Below, one piece after another: positions 18,154 through 27,007 of a stretch of 64,000 nucleotides of DNA (position 1 is the first letter of the stretch; every line of letters starts with the position of its first letter). The translations under genes were made by a program, and so were the position numbers. The DNA comes from an uncultured Spirochaetales bacterium (lineage in GTDB: Bacteria; Spirochaetota; Spirochaetia; Sphaerochaetales; Sphaerochaetaceae), in contig CASFTW010000015.1 in assembly GCA_949297785.1 (NCBI GenBank), forward strand, positions 1 through 64,000. The letters run 5' to 3'. A model generated the notes under the pieces. The model was given only the letters and a program-made list of their open reading frames with translations, was not told the origin of the DNA and did not search any database.

Positions 18154-18995
18154 TGGCACAAGTCGCAAGAAAATCAACAAAATGGATTCTTTTCATTATC
18201 CTTCTCATTGTCGCGGCAGTTATCATATTCCCGATTCTTGTCGTACTGATGAATTCTTTCAAGGCAAATCTCTTCATCTCTTCCACCGGTGCCTTCAAGC
18301 TGCCTGACAGCCAGAGCTTTGTCGGACTTGCCAACTATTTCAACGGTGCTGACAGGATCAACTTCTTCTCGGCATTCGGTTATTCACTGTGGATCACGAT
18401 AGCATCGGTTGCCTGCATACTGCTTCTGACAAGCATGCTTGCATGGTACATCACAAGAGTTAAAGGCAAGGTGACCTCTGTAATCTACTACCTTCTCGTA
18501 TTCTCGATGATCGTGCCTTTCCAGATGGTCATGTTCACGATGAGCAAGTTCGCAAACATGATCCACCTCGACAATCCGGTGGGAATCATCGTGCTTTACG
18601 TCGGTTTCGGCTGCGGCATGAGCACATTCATGTTCTCAGGATTCATCAAGAGCATTCCGCTCGCACTTGAGGAAGCTGCAATGATTGACGGGGCGACTCC
18701 GGTCAGGACATTCTTCTCCGTCGTGCTCCCGATGCTCAAGAGCACTGCAATCACAATCGCTATCCTTGAGACAATGTGGGTATGGAACGACTATCTGATG
18801 CCCTACCTCGTCATCGGAACTGAATACAGGACAATACCTGTGGCAATCCAGTACCTGAGAGGAGGCTACGGTTCAGTTGACATGGGCGCAATGATGGCAA
18901 TGCTCGTACTTGCAATGATTCCTGTCATTGTCTTCTTCCTCACATGCCAGAAGTACATCATCAAGGGTGTGCTTGCAGGTGCTGTGAAGGGCTGA
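18153..18995 (+). CDS. Sugar ABC transporter permease, MalG-like
   Basis: A 280-aa permease with six predicted helices and an EAA loop (EEAAMIDGATPVRTFFSVVLP). It overlaps the first permease by 1 nt (TGATG), which implies coupled translation. The C-terminal QKYIIKGVLAGAVKG is the standard ending of MalG-type permeases. Confidence 0.93.
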   Translation: MAQVARKSTKWILFIILLIVAAVIIFPILVVLMNSFKANLFISSTGAFKLPDSQSFVGLANYFNGADRINFFSAFGYSLWITIASVACILLLTSMLAWYITRVKGKVTSVIYYLLVFSMIVPFQMVMFTMSKFANMIHLDNPVGIIVLYVGFGCGMSTFMFSGFIKSIPLALEEAAMIDGATPVRTFFSVVLPMLKSTAITIAILETMWVWNDYLMPYLVIGTEYRTIPVAIQYLRGGYGSVDMGAMMAMLVLAMIPVIVFFLTCQKYIIKGVLAGAVKG

Positions 18996-19012
18996 TGAAA
19001 AGGAGGGTGCAT

Positions 19013-20041
19013 ATGAATGCAAATGGAAAGAAAAGAATAACCATTGCCGATATCGCAAGAGAGTCTGGATACTCGAAAACCGCGGTATCATTTGCCTTCA
19101 ATGCACCTGAAAGGATCAGCACAAATGCCAGAGAGAAGATCCTCAGAACTGCCGGCAAACTCCGTTATATACCGGATCCGACGGCAAGGAACTTCTCTCT
19201 CGGCAGACATTCTTCTATAGGCTTTCTCCTGCCCCAGAGTATCGACACATGTCTTCTCAACCCGTACATCATAGATGTGATGAGAGGCCTTGGTACTGTG
19301 TGTCAGGAGAACGGCTATATGATTACGATCATACCGCCTCTCAATGACTCGCTGTATGAAGCTGTGAAAAACGCCACCGTGGACGGACTCATAACCATGG
19401 GCTATCTCATAAGCGACGGTGTCGGAAGTCTTGCGGATGTCAGGGCAATGCCGCTTGTTATGATCGACGGCGGTGATTCCGACAGGTTCCTTTCCGTGAA
19501 TATCGATGATGAGGGTGCTGCATATATACAGCTGTCAGCAGCGCTCAGGGCCGGACACAGGAAGATATGCATCGTCAGCCTGCCCGCACCCACCCTCACG
19601 CCTGACTTCAACGAAAAAGGCCTGATCGCCCGGCGCTTCCGGGGCTACAGAAAGGCACTTGATGAGTTCTCTGTGGATGAGAACAGTCTATTCTATTTCC
19701 AGAGTGAGGCCACTTACGCATCAGGCCTCGCACTTGCGGATGAGATAATGAAGACAAAGCCCACATGCATCATCACGATGAGCGATGCACAGGCTTACGG
19801 AATAATGGACAGGCTGACCTCAACCGGCTGCAGCATTCCTGATGACATATCGATAATAGGATTTGACAACATCCAGCAGCATGGCTGCGTCAGGAAGCTG
19901 ACCACCATCGACCAGCCCGGAATCGAGAAAGGCTCTCTGGCTGCCAGAACACTTTTCTCAATAATGAACGGAAAGAAAATAACCAAAGCCCCGGTGGTTC
20001 CCCATCGCCTGATAGAAGGCGGAACGCTGAGGACTTTGTAA
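19013..20041 (+). CDS. LacI-family transcriptional regulator
   Basis: A 342-aa repressor. The start at MNANGKKRITIADIA is chosen because AGGAGGG lies just upstream and the LacI helix-turn-helix begins there (TIADIARESGYSKTAVSFAFN, then the hinge helix). The remainder is a periplasmic-binding-protein-like sensor domain ending in the usual TIDQPG...RLIEGGTL pattern. It follows the permeases and precedes the glucanotransferase, so it probably senses a maltodextrin-derived ligand and binds the operator in the promoter at 15768. Confidence 0.93.
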   Translation: MNANGKKRITIADIARESGYSKTAVSFAFNAPERISTNAREKILRTAGKLRYIPDPTARNFSLGRHSSIGFLLPQSIDTCLLNPYIIDVMRGLGTVCQENGYMITIIPPLNDSLYEAVKNATVDGLITMGYLISDGVGSLADVRAMPLVMIDGGDSDRFLSVNIDDEGAAYIQLSAALRAGHRKICIVSLPAPTLTPDFNEKGLIARRFRGYRKALDEFSVDENSLFYFQSEATYASGLALADEIMKTKPTCIITMSDAQAYGIMDRLTSTGCSIPDDISIIGFDNIQQHGCVRKLTTIDQPGIEKGSLAARTLFSIMNGKKITKAPVVPHRLIEGGTLRTL

Positions 20042-20050
20042 AGGAGAAAT

Positions 20051-21589
20051 ATGGAAATAACGAATGCCCGGTATGCGGGAATACTCTTTCACCTGACCAG
20101 CATACAAACAAGGTACGGTATAGGAGATATGGGAAAACAGGCCTGCCGCTTTGCCGACAAGCTTCACAGGACAGGGGCCACGCTCTGGCAGATACTGCCG
20201 CTCGGTCCCACAGGATACGGCAACAGCCCGTATGCATCGCGCTCAACATTTGCGGGAAACGAACTTCTCATCGATCTAGAAAGCCTTGTCTCCGACGGAT
20301 GGCTTTCTCCTGAGGACATCGCATCTCCTCCCCTTTTCGATAAGGACCATGTTGAATTCGACAAAGTGAGGGCATACAAGCTCCCCCTTCTGAAGAAAGC
20401 GGCAGCAGCATTCCTTGAGAAAGGCGGAAAGAACGAGAAGGAGTACAGGAAATTCAGGAAGGACAATGCCTTCTGGCTTGACGGATATGCGGTTTTCATG
20501 ACGCTGTACGATGAAAAGTATCATGATGCACGCTGGATGCTCTGGAGTGACAAGTACAGTCCGCAGACACTTAAGAAATACTCAGCAGAGGCCGAAACAT
20601 ACAGGGTTCTGCAGTACTTCTTCCTCAGACAGTGGCTGAAGCTAAAGGAATATGTGAACAGCCTCGGCATAAAGATCATCGGAGATATCCCGATATTCGT
20701 CGGTGCCGATTCTGCGGACACCTGGTCGAACATCGAGCTTTTCAAGACGGATGCAAAAGGCGGCTATTCTGCGGTTTCGGGAGTCCCGCCAGACAATTTC
20801 TCAGCTACGGGACAGAGGTGGGGAAACCCGGTTTATGACTGGAAAAAGCACGAAGAGACCGGCTTTGCATGGTGGATTGCCAGAATCAGGAAGCAGCTTG
20901 AATTCTGCGACATAATCAGAATCGACCATTTCAGAGGTTTTGATGCCTACTGGGAAGTCAAGGCAAGCTGTCCGACTGCCGAGCACGGCAGATGGGTAAA
21001 GGCTCCGGGAAAGGCTTTCTTCCGCACTCTGGAAAAAGAACTCGGACATCTACCCATCATCGCGGAGGATCTTGGATTCATGACTGACAGTGTCAAGGCA
21101 CTGAGGAAAAACAACCATCTTCCCGGCATGAAGATCTTCCAGTTCGGCTTCACAAGCCTTCCGGACGGATCCCTCAACACATATGATGACTTCCTTGCAC
21201 ATAACTGGGATGAGGATTTCGTAGCCTACCCCGGCACTCACGACAATGAGACCTTCCTCGGCTGGTACCGCAGCCAGGATGAACTCACAAGACATAATGT
21301 CAGGGAGTATCTGGCCTCAGATGACAAAGAGATCGTATGGTCAATGATGAGAGTGCTGATGCAGAGCCATGCAGGCTGGGCAATAGTTCCGCTCCAGGAT
21401 ATCCTCGAGCTCGGCAACGAGGCAAGAATGAACACGCCAAGCACCTGCAATGAAATAAACTGGTCATGGATGGTCGACATCTGCAGATTTGACGACTACC
21501 GTATCTCCCGTTTCGCCCATCTGGTGAAGATTTCGGGAAGAAACGGCATGACATTCACTGAAAAGCTGAAAGAGCTTGAAAAACATTAG
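20051..21589 (+). CDS. malQ: 4-alpha-glucanotransferase (amylomaltase, GH77)
   Basis: A 512-aa GH77 enzyme, standard length. It transfers alpha-1,4-glucan segments between maltodextrins and releases glucose. Catalytic signatures are seen in order: IRIDHFRGFDAYW with the nucleophile Asp, IIAEDLG with the acid/base Glu, and YPGTHDNETFLGWY with the third carboxylate. An AAGGAG lies at the end of the lacI gene, 10 bp from the start, so the two are co-transcribed. It supports the view that the upstream transporter imports malto-oligosaccharides. Confidence 0.96.
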   Translation: MEITNARYAGILFHLTSIQTRYGIGDMGKQACRFADKLHRTGATLWQILPLGPTGYGNSPYASRSTFAGNELLIDLESLVSDGWLSPEDIASPPLFDKDHVEFDKVRAYKLPLLKKAAAAFLEKGGKNEKEYRKFRKDNAFWLDGYAVFMTLYDEKYHDARWMLWSDKYSPQTLKKYSAEAETYRVLQYFFLRQWLKLKEYVNSLGIKIIGDIPIFVGADSADTWSNIELFKTDAKGGYSAVSGVPPDNFSATGQRWGNPVYDWKKHEETGFAWWIARIRKQLEFCDIIRIDHFRGFDAYWEVKASCPTAEHGRWVKAPGKAFFRTLEKELGHLPIIAEDLGFMTDSVKALRKNNHLPGMKIFQFGFTSLPDGSLNTYDDFLAHNWDEDFVAYPGTHDNETFLGWYRSQDELTRHNVREYLASDDKEIVWSMMRVLMQSHAGWAIVPLQDILELGNEARMNTPSTCNEINWSWMVDICRFDDYRISRFAHLVKISGRNGMTFTEKLKELEKH

Positions 21590-21630
21590 CCAGTACAGAA
21601 GGGAATCTGCAGAAAATGCAGGTCCTCTTC

Positions 21631-22257
21631 TCACCCTGCCTGGGGAGACTCGTCCTTTTCGAAAATGATTCTCTTGAGAAGCTCAAGCTTTCCTGCTATC
21701 TCAATGAGGGCCTCATCCAGAAGCATCACCCTGGTATCCATCTGATGAAGCTGACGTATCTTCTCCCCGTATTCGCTCATCACCGGAATGCGGATGCCTG
21801 ATGAATTCAGCTCCTTCTCCCCGATCTGCACCGCATTGCCGTGAGCATCTGTGCTCAGATGACAGCTTCTGTATGAAAGGCCGTTTTTTGTCCGGCTTGC
21901 GGCAGAAGAGAATGTGCGGCAGATGACCGGGCGAACACTGTATGCCGAGCATCTTTTTGTCTCACAGTCAAAAAGAGGACAGCAGGTATGATGTTTTTTC
22001 CAGTCAGTGAAAAAGGACACATCCCTGTTCTCGATGATGAAAACATAGAAGCCTGCGGCAAGCGCCTCAAGATAGGTCACATCCAGAATGAAGTTCTCAC
22101 AGCATCTGCCGCACTTTGCCGGACAGGTGATTGAATAGTTCTTCTCAAAGTCCGTGAAATCATTTTCTATGCTTTTGTAATAATTCCATACCGTCAGCAC
22201 ATCATCATGGACACTGGTGCCGCGGAAAAGGGAAACTGCCTGTTCTATTTCATCCAT
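21631..22257 (-). CDS. YkgJ-type cysteine-cluster protein
   Basis: A protein of about 208 aa with the CPAKCGRCCENF cluster (CxxxCxxCC), then TCCPLFDCETKRCSAYSVRPVICRTF. This Cys pattern defines the zinc/iron-chelating YkgJ/UPF0153 family, whose function is poorly known. The start is uncertain: ATG at 22257 and GTG at 22275 are both in frame and neither has a clear SD. It converges on malQ. Confidence 0.85.
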   Translation of the reverse strand: MDEIEQAVSLFRGTSVHDDVLTVWNYYKSIENDFTDFEKNYSITCPAKCGRCCENFILDVTYLEALAAGFYVFIIENRDVSFFTDWKKHHTCCPLFDCETKRCSAYSVRPVICRTFSSAASRTKNGLSYRSCHLSTDAHGNAVQIGEKELNSSGIRIPVMSEYGEKIRQLHQMDTRVMLLDEALIEIAGKLELLKRIIFEKDESPQAG

Positions 22258-22315
22258 GGATGCGAGTATTAGCACAATGAAAACTGTTTCAGCAAGATGT
22301 TTTCACAAAGATTTC

Positions 22316-22714
22316 TCATTCACAAAGCAGTTTCTCAACCTTGTCGAGGATGAGTCTGTCTGCAGGCAGCCATCTGAGTGAATAAAGAGACGATCTGTCA
22401 AGAAAGGCGGAAGACTCCGCCTCAAGAAGATCAAGCTTCCCCTCCTTCACTTCACAGAGAAAGCAGTGCATCACAAGATGAAACGCAGGATAGTCATACT
22501 CCACCGTGCCGATAAGCGAATCTATGGCTATCAGGGTGTCATGCTCCTCCTTTATCTCCCTCACAAGAGCCTCCTGCGGACTTTCTCCGGCTTCGACCTT
22601 GCCTCCCGGGAATTCCCACCAGTCCTTGTACTCACCGTAACCGCGCTGAACCGCAAACACCTTTCTGCCAGTGATTATGACAGCAGCTGAAACCTCGATT
22701 GTCTTCTTATCCAT
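22316..22714 (-). CDS. Nudix hydrolase, MutT-like
   Basis: A 132-aa Nudix protein resembling 8-oxo-dGTP or (d)CTP pyrophosphatases. The Nudix box runs from GGKVEAGE to REIKEEHDT; it keeps the REUxEE core, but the Gly after EEx is Asp. GGAG lies 6 nt before the second of two adjacent ATGs (22714), which is preferred. Substrate preference cannot be told from sequence. Confidence 0.88.
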   Translation of the reverse strand: MDKKTIEVSAAVIITGRKVFAVQRGYGEYKDWWEFPGGKVEAGESPQEALVREIKEEHDTLIAIDSLIGTVEYDYPAFHLVMHCFLCEVKEGKLDLLEAESSAFLDRSSLYSLRWLPADRLILDKVEKLLCE

Positions 22715-22760
22715 CATCGTCTCCGGCTTATGATTATCAGCTATTGCAGGTGGATTATCA

Positions 22761-22773
22761 ACATTGGCAATGT
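22761..22773. repeat. Palindrome upstream of dapB
   Basis: ACATTGGCAATGT has perfect 6-bp arms around one base and lies about 30 bp before the dap promoter. It could be an operator for the lysine operon or for the divergent Nudix gene. The intergenic AT-rich stretch also repeats TTATTGTTA twice. Confidence 0.3.
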
Positions 22774-22801
22774 GTTATTATAATAACTTATTGTTATATT
22801 A

Positions 22802-22831
22802 TTGACATTATTGTTACTTATAAAGTATTTT
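22802..22831 (+). promoter_or_regulatory. Promoter of the dapB-dapA-dapL-lysA operon
   Basis: Consensus TTGACA (22802-22807), 18-nt spacer, TATTTT (22826-22831). The leader is too short for a lysine riboswitch. Confidence 0.6.
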
Positions 22832-22850
22832 TACCGCAAGCGGAGGTAAA

Positions 22851-23624
22851 ATGAAAATCGCAATCGCAGGCTATGGAAAAATGGGCAGGATGGTGCATCT
22901 TCTGGCAAAGGGAATGGGCAATGTCGAAGTCACAAACATAATTGACCCCGCAGCGGGGAATGCGGAAGTAACAGCTGAAAGAGTCACAGCAGACAGCATC
23001 AGGGATGCCGATGCGGTCATCGACTTCTCAAGCAGTCAGGCGGTGATGGAGAATATCAGAGTATATGCTGACTGCTCCGCAACAGCGGTGATCGGTACAA
23101 CCGGATGGCTTGAACATCTTGATGAAGTGAAACAGCTCATCAGCGGCACTGATGCCAGAATACTTTATTCAGGCAACTTCTCGCTCGGTATCACAATCTT
23201 TCTCATGCTGGTGCAGGAAGCTTCACGGCTGATCAGCAATATTCCATCCTATGACGTGGCAATAAGTGAAATACACCACAGTGAAAAGGCGGACAGCCCG
23301 TCAGGAACAGCTTTGATGGCCGCTGAGAAAGTTCTCTCATGTCTTGAGAGGAAAAATGAAATACTTACAGGAAACAGCGATGGAAAAATACGTGATAACC
23401 AGCTTCAGATCACATCAATGCGTGTCGGACGCGTTCCCGGTGTGCATACGCTGACGATCGACGGACCTGCAGACACAATAACGATACAGCACAGCGCAAG
23501 AAACCGCGAAGGCTTCGCCTCAGGTGCACTGCAGGCGGCACTCTGGCTGATGAAACAGGACAAAGGACTATATTCAATGGATGATTTCGCAACATCCCTT
23601 ACAGGAGGTAATGCAGATGCATGA
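22851..23624 (+). CDS. dapB: 4-hydroxy-tetrahydrodipicolinate reductase DapB
   Basis: A 257-aa DapB. It reduces hydroxytetrahydrodipicolinate with NAD(P)H in lysine and diaminopimelate synthesis. The nucleotide-binding start is AIAGYGKMGRMV; the signature SEIHHSEKADSPSGTAL carries the catalytic His pair and Lys. GGAGG lies 5 nt before the ATG. It is the first gene of a four-gene operon and overlaps dapA by 8 nt. Confidence 0.96.
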   Translation: MKIAIAGYGKMGRMVHLLAKGMGNVEVTNIIDPAAGNAEVTAERVTADSIRDADAVIDFSSSQAVMENIRVYADCSATAVIGTTGWLEHLDEVKQLISGTDARILYSGNFSLGITIFLMLVQEASRLISNIPSYDVAISEIHHSEKADSPSGTALMAAEKVLSCLERKNEILTGNSDGKIRDNQLQITSMRVGRVPGVHTLTIDGPADTITIQHSARNREGFASGALQAALWLMKQDKGLYSMDDFATSLTGGNADA

Positions 23625-24522
23625 ATACAAAGGAGTCTACACTGCCCTCATAACACCTTTCACGGATCTCGGTGTTGTCGACTACAGGGCTCTTGAACAG
23701 ATAGTGAACCGCCAGATCGAGGCAGGTATCGACGGTCTTGTCCCCTGCGGTACAACAGGAGAAAGCCCCACTCTCTCCCATGAAGAACATGACCGGGTGA
23801 TCGCACAGACGATAAAGTATGCGGCAGGACGCGTTCCGGTGATCGCGGGAACCGGTTCCAACTCCACCACTGAGGCGATAAGGCTCTCACAGCATGCCGA
23901 AGATGCGGGAGCGGATGCGCTTCTCCTGGTAAATCCTTATTACAACAAGCCGACCCAGAAAGGCATGTATCTCCACTTCAAGGCAATAGCCGACTGTGTG
24001 AAGATTCCCTGCATACTCTACAACATCAAGGGCCGCACAGGCGTGAATCTCGAAACGGAAACGCTGAAGAGACTTGCAGAGGACTGTCCGAACATCACGG
24101 CAGTTAAGGAGGCTTCAGGCTCTATCAAGCAGATGGAAGAAGTGATCGGCGCCACCGGTGATGATTTCATGGTTCTCAGCGGGGACGACAATCTTGCCCT
24201 TGACCTCATAAAGATCGGCGGAGACGGTGTCATAAGCGTCGCATCGAATCTCTTTCCCCATGAAATGGCGAGAATGATACATGCCGCACTTGACAACAAC
24301 TGGGATGAGGCCGAACTGCTCGGAAAATGGTTCGCACCGTTCTTCTCCCTGTGCTTCATAGAGACCAATCCGATTCCGATCAAGACGGCTATGGCAAAAG
24401 CCGGATGGTGCACCGAGTCATTCAGACTGCCGCTGTGCACACTTGAAAATGAAGAACACAGGCAGAAGCTCTATGAGAGAATAGATGAAATGTCTGCCGA
24501 CATAAAGGAGGGACGTATCTGA
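23617..24522 (+). CDS. dapA: 4-hydroxy-tetrahydrodipicolinate synthase DapA
   Basis: A 301-aa TIM-barrel lyase condensing pyruvate with aspartate semialdehyde. The Schiff-base Lys lies in NITAVKEASG; the substrate loop is GTTGES; the tyrosine motif is ILYNIKGRTG, where most DapA proteins have a Pro in place of this Lys. The start at 23617 is chosen because AGGAGG sits 8 nt before it; upstream ATGs are too close to the SD. It overlaps dapB by 8 nt and dapL by 1 nt. Confidence 0.95.
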   Translation: MHEYKGVYTALITPFTDLGVVDYRALEQIVNRQIEAGIDGLVPCGTTGESPTLSHEEHDRVIAQTIKYAAGRVPVIAGTGSNSTTEAIRLSQHAEDAGADALLLVNPYYNKPTQKGMYLHFKAIADCVKIPCILYNIKGRTGVNLETETLKRLAEDCPNITAVKEASGSIKQMEEVIGATGDDFMVLSGDDNLALDLIKIGGDGVISVASNLFPHEMARMIHAALDNNWDEAELLGKWFAPFFSLCFIETNPIPIKTAMAKAGWCTESFRLPLCTLENEEHRQKLYERIDEMSADIKEGRI

Positions 24523-25748
24523 TGGCACACGCAAACGAGAATTTCGCACATCTTCAGGCTGGCTATCTTTTCCCGGAAGTCGCAAGGCGCATCAGCGGAT
24601 GGAGTGAGAGAAATCCCGGTGAGAAAGTACTACGCCTCAGTATCGGCAACACAACCGAGGCGATTCCTCCTTCAGTCGCCAAGGCGATGAAGGACAAGAT
24701 AGATGCTCTTTCAAACCGAGACACATACACAGGCTACGGGGATGAACAGGGGGACATCTGCCTCAGAGAAGCACTGAGAAACCACTACATGAATGAATAC
24801 GGCGTAGATCTTCCCGCCGATGCATTCTTCATCTCTGACGGTGCAAAAAGCGATGCGGCTAACATACAGTCAATTTTCAGCTCCTCAAGCGTAATAGCCG
24901 TGCAGGATCCGGCCTATCCCGTCTATGTGGATTCCAACGTCGCGGGAGGTCACACAGGTCTGTACGACAGGGAATCTGAAGGTTACGGCGGAATAATCTA
25001 CATGAAGTCGGATGAATCAAACGGTTTCGTCGCCTCTCCGCCTGAATCCCATGCAGATATCATATATCTGTGTTTTCCCAACAACCCGACAGGAGCAGTT
25101 GCAACCCAAGACCAGCTCAGGGCTTTCGTCGATTATGCACACAGGGAAAAGGCAATAATCATCTTTGACGCCGCATACTGCGATTATATCCAGAGCAGAG
25201 GAATTCCCCGCTCAATCTACGAGGTCGAAGGATCTGAGGACTGTGCAATTGAAATAAACTCATTCTCAAAAAATGCGGGCTTCACCGGTGTCAGGCTCGG
25301 CTGGACAATCGTACCGCACACCCTGATCACGCAGGATGAGGACAGTAGCCTTCTCCACCGGTTCTGGAACAGAAGGCAGACGACCTTCTTCAACGGGGCC
25401 TGCAACATAGCGCAGGCAGGAGGCATCGCAGCATTGACAGAACAGGGGCGGAAGGAGTGCATGCAGCTTGTCTCATACTACAAGGAAAACGCCGCAATCA
25501 TAAAGGAAGCTGTTGAGTCCATCGGCCTTACCTGCTTCGGCGGTGTGGACAGTCCGTACGTATGGACAAAGTGTCCAGAGGGTCTCTCCAGCTGGGATTT
25601 CTTCTCCCTCCTGCTTGAGAAGGCACATGTCGCAGTGACGCCTGGTTCCGGTTTCGGTCCTGCCGGTGAAGGCTTTGTGCGCATTTCGGCATACGGACAC
25701 AGGGAAGATGTGGAAGAGGCCACAGCCTCACTTAAGGAGAATCTCTGA
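24522..25748 (+). CDS. dapL: LL-diaminopimelate aminotransferase DapL
   Basis: A 408-aa PLP-dependent fold-type-I aminotransferase that converts tetrahydrodipicolinate directly to LL-diaminopimelate, bypassing the succinylase and acetylase routes. The start (NFAHLQAGYLFPEVARR), LSIGNTTEAIPP, the CFPNNPTGAV loop and the PLP-lysine motif EINSFSKNAGFTGVRLGW are family-typical. The DapL route is known from plants, chlamydiae, spirochaetes and some anaerobes. It sits between dapA and lysA with 1-nt overlaps on both sides. Confidence 0.96.
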   Translation: MAHANENFAHLQAGYLFPEVARRISGWSERNPGEKVLRLSIGNTTEAIPPSVAKAMKDKIDALSNRDTYTGYGDEQGDICLREALRNHYMNEYGVDLPADAFFISDGAKSDAANIQSIFSSSSVIAVQDPAYPVYVDSNVAGGHTGLYDRESEGYGGIIYMKSDESNGFVASPPESHADIIYLCFPNNPTGAVATQDQLRAFVDYAHREKAIIIFDAAYCDYIQSRGIPRSIYEVEGSEDCAIEINSFSKNAGFTGVRLGWTIVPHTLITQDEDSSLLHRFWNRRQTTFFNGACNIAQAGGIAALTEQGRKECMQLVSYYKENAAIIKEAVESIGLTCFGGVDSPYVWTKCPEGLSSWDFFSLLLEKAHVAVTPGSGFGPAGEGFVRISAYGHREDVEEATASLKENL

Positions 25749-27007
25749 TGAGCGAAAAAAGACTTCCGCTGGACAGCAGTGAGCTGATCCGCTTCGCAAA
25801 GACAGCCGGCACGCCGTTTCACATTTACGACGGCGATGCGATAAAGGCAAACATCAGGAGCATGGCTGAGGCCTTCTCCTGGGCTGACGGGTTCATAAAC
25901 TATTTTGCAGTGAAGGCACTTCCGAATATCAGCATACTGCGCCTGATCGCGGCAGAAGGCTTCGGTGCGGACTGTTCGTCACTTCCCGAGCTGAAGCTTG
26001 CTTCGGAGGCAGGTTTTTCTCCCGACAGGATAATGTTTTCATCCAACGACACGGCGGATGAGGAATTTCTTGAAGCCTTCAGGATGGGTGCGATAATCAA
26101 CCTTGATGACATCACCCACATTGATGATGTCATAAGAGTATGCGGCAGACTTCCCGAAACCATCTCTTTCCGCTTCAATCCGGGCAGGGAGAGAACAGGA
26201 AACGCAATCATAGGAAACCCTGTGGAGGCAAAATACGGAGTGACGCATGAACAGCTAATTCCATGCTATGAAAGGGCACGGAAAGAAGGTGTCAGGCATT
26301 TCTACCTCCATACCATGGTCGCATCCAACGAGCTTAATGAGGACTATATTGTCGAGACAGCCCGCATGCTTTTCTCCCTTGTGGGGGAGATATATGAGCA
26401 AACCGGCATAATCATCGAGCAGGTTGACCTGGGAGGCGGAATCGGGATTCCCTACAGACCGGAGGATGAGGCGATTTCATTCAGTTCCCTGTCACAGCGT
26501 ATAAGACAGGTGTATGAAGACCTCATAGGAAAGACAGGCAGGAATCTTCGCATCTCATTTGAATGCGGAAGGTGCATCACCGGTCCTTACGGATGGCTTG
26601 TAAGCACGGTGCGGCATGTCGCACATAAGTACAAGGATTATGTCGGCCTTGATTCCACAATGGCGGATCTCATGCGCCCTGCCCTGTACGGTGCCTATCA
26701 TCATATAACCGTTGCGGGAAAGGAAAATGAAAAAGCAGATCATGTCTATGATGTCACCGGTTCGCTGTGTGAGAACAATGACAAGTTCGCTGTGGACCGC
26801 TCACTTCCCGAAATAGTAAAAGGAGATATCCTCGTGATCCATGACACCGGGGCTCACGGCCATGCGATGGGTTTCAACTACAATGCGAAAATGCGTCATG
26901 CCGAGTATCTTATCGAAAACGGTGAGATTTACAGGATAAGGCGTGATGAGACTTATGAGGATTATGTGAGAACCCAGCTTGCCATGCCCGAGAAAATCAT
27001 ATTCTAG
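25748..27007 (+). CDS. lysA: Diaminopimelate decarboxylase LysA
   Basis: A 419-aa alanine-racemase-fold decarboxylase making L-lysine. The PLP Lys is in YFAVKALPN; HTMVASNEL, DLGGGIGIPY and the FECGRCITGPYG segment bind cofactor and substrate. LysA needs meso-diaminopimelate, so an epimerase (dapF) must be encoded elsewhere, because DapL makes the LL form. The last 11 bp overlap the end of the convergent MATE gene. Confidence 0.95.
   Translation: MSEKRLPLDSSELIRFAKTAGTPFHIYDGDAIKANIRSMAEAFSWADGFINYFAVKALPNISILRLIAAEGFGADCSSLPELKLASEAGFSPDRIMFSSNDTADEEFLEAFRMGAIINLDDITHIDDVIRVCGRLPETISFRFNPGRERTGNAIIGNPVEAKYGVTHEQLIPCYERARKEGVRHFYLHTMVASNELNEDYIVETARMLFSLVGEIYEQTGIIIEQVDLGGGIGIPYRPEDEAISFSSLSQRIRQVYEDLIGKTGRNLRISFECGRCITGPYGWLVSTVRHVAHKYKDYVGLDSTMADLMRPALYGAYHHITVAGKENEKADHVYDVTGSLCENNDKFAVDRSLPEIVKGDILVIHDTGAHGHAMGFNYNAKMRHAEYLIENGEIYRIRRDETYEDYVRTQLAMPEKIIF

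Noticed and set aside
22720-22850. A lysine riboswitch before dapB
   Set aside because: The leader after the promoter is under 30 nt and cannot hold the L-box structure.
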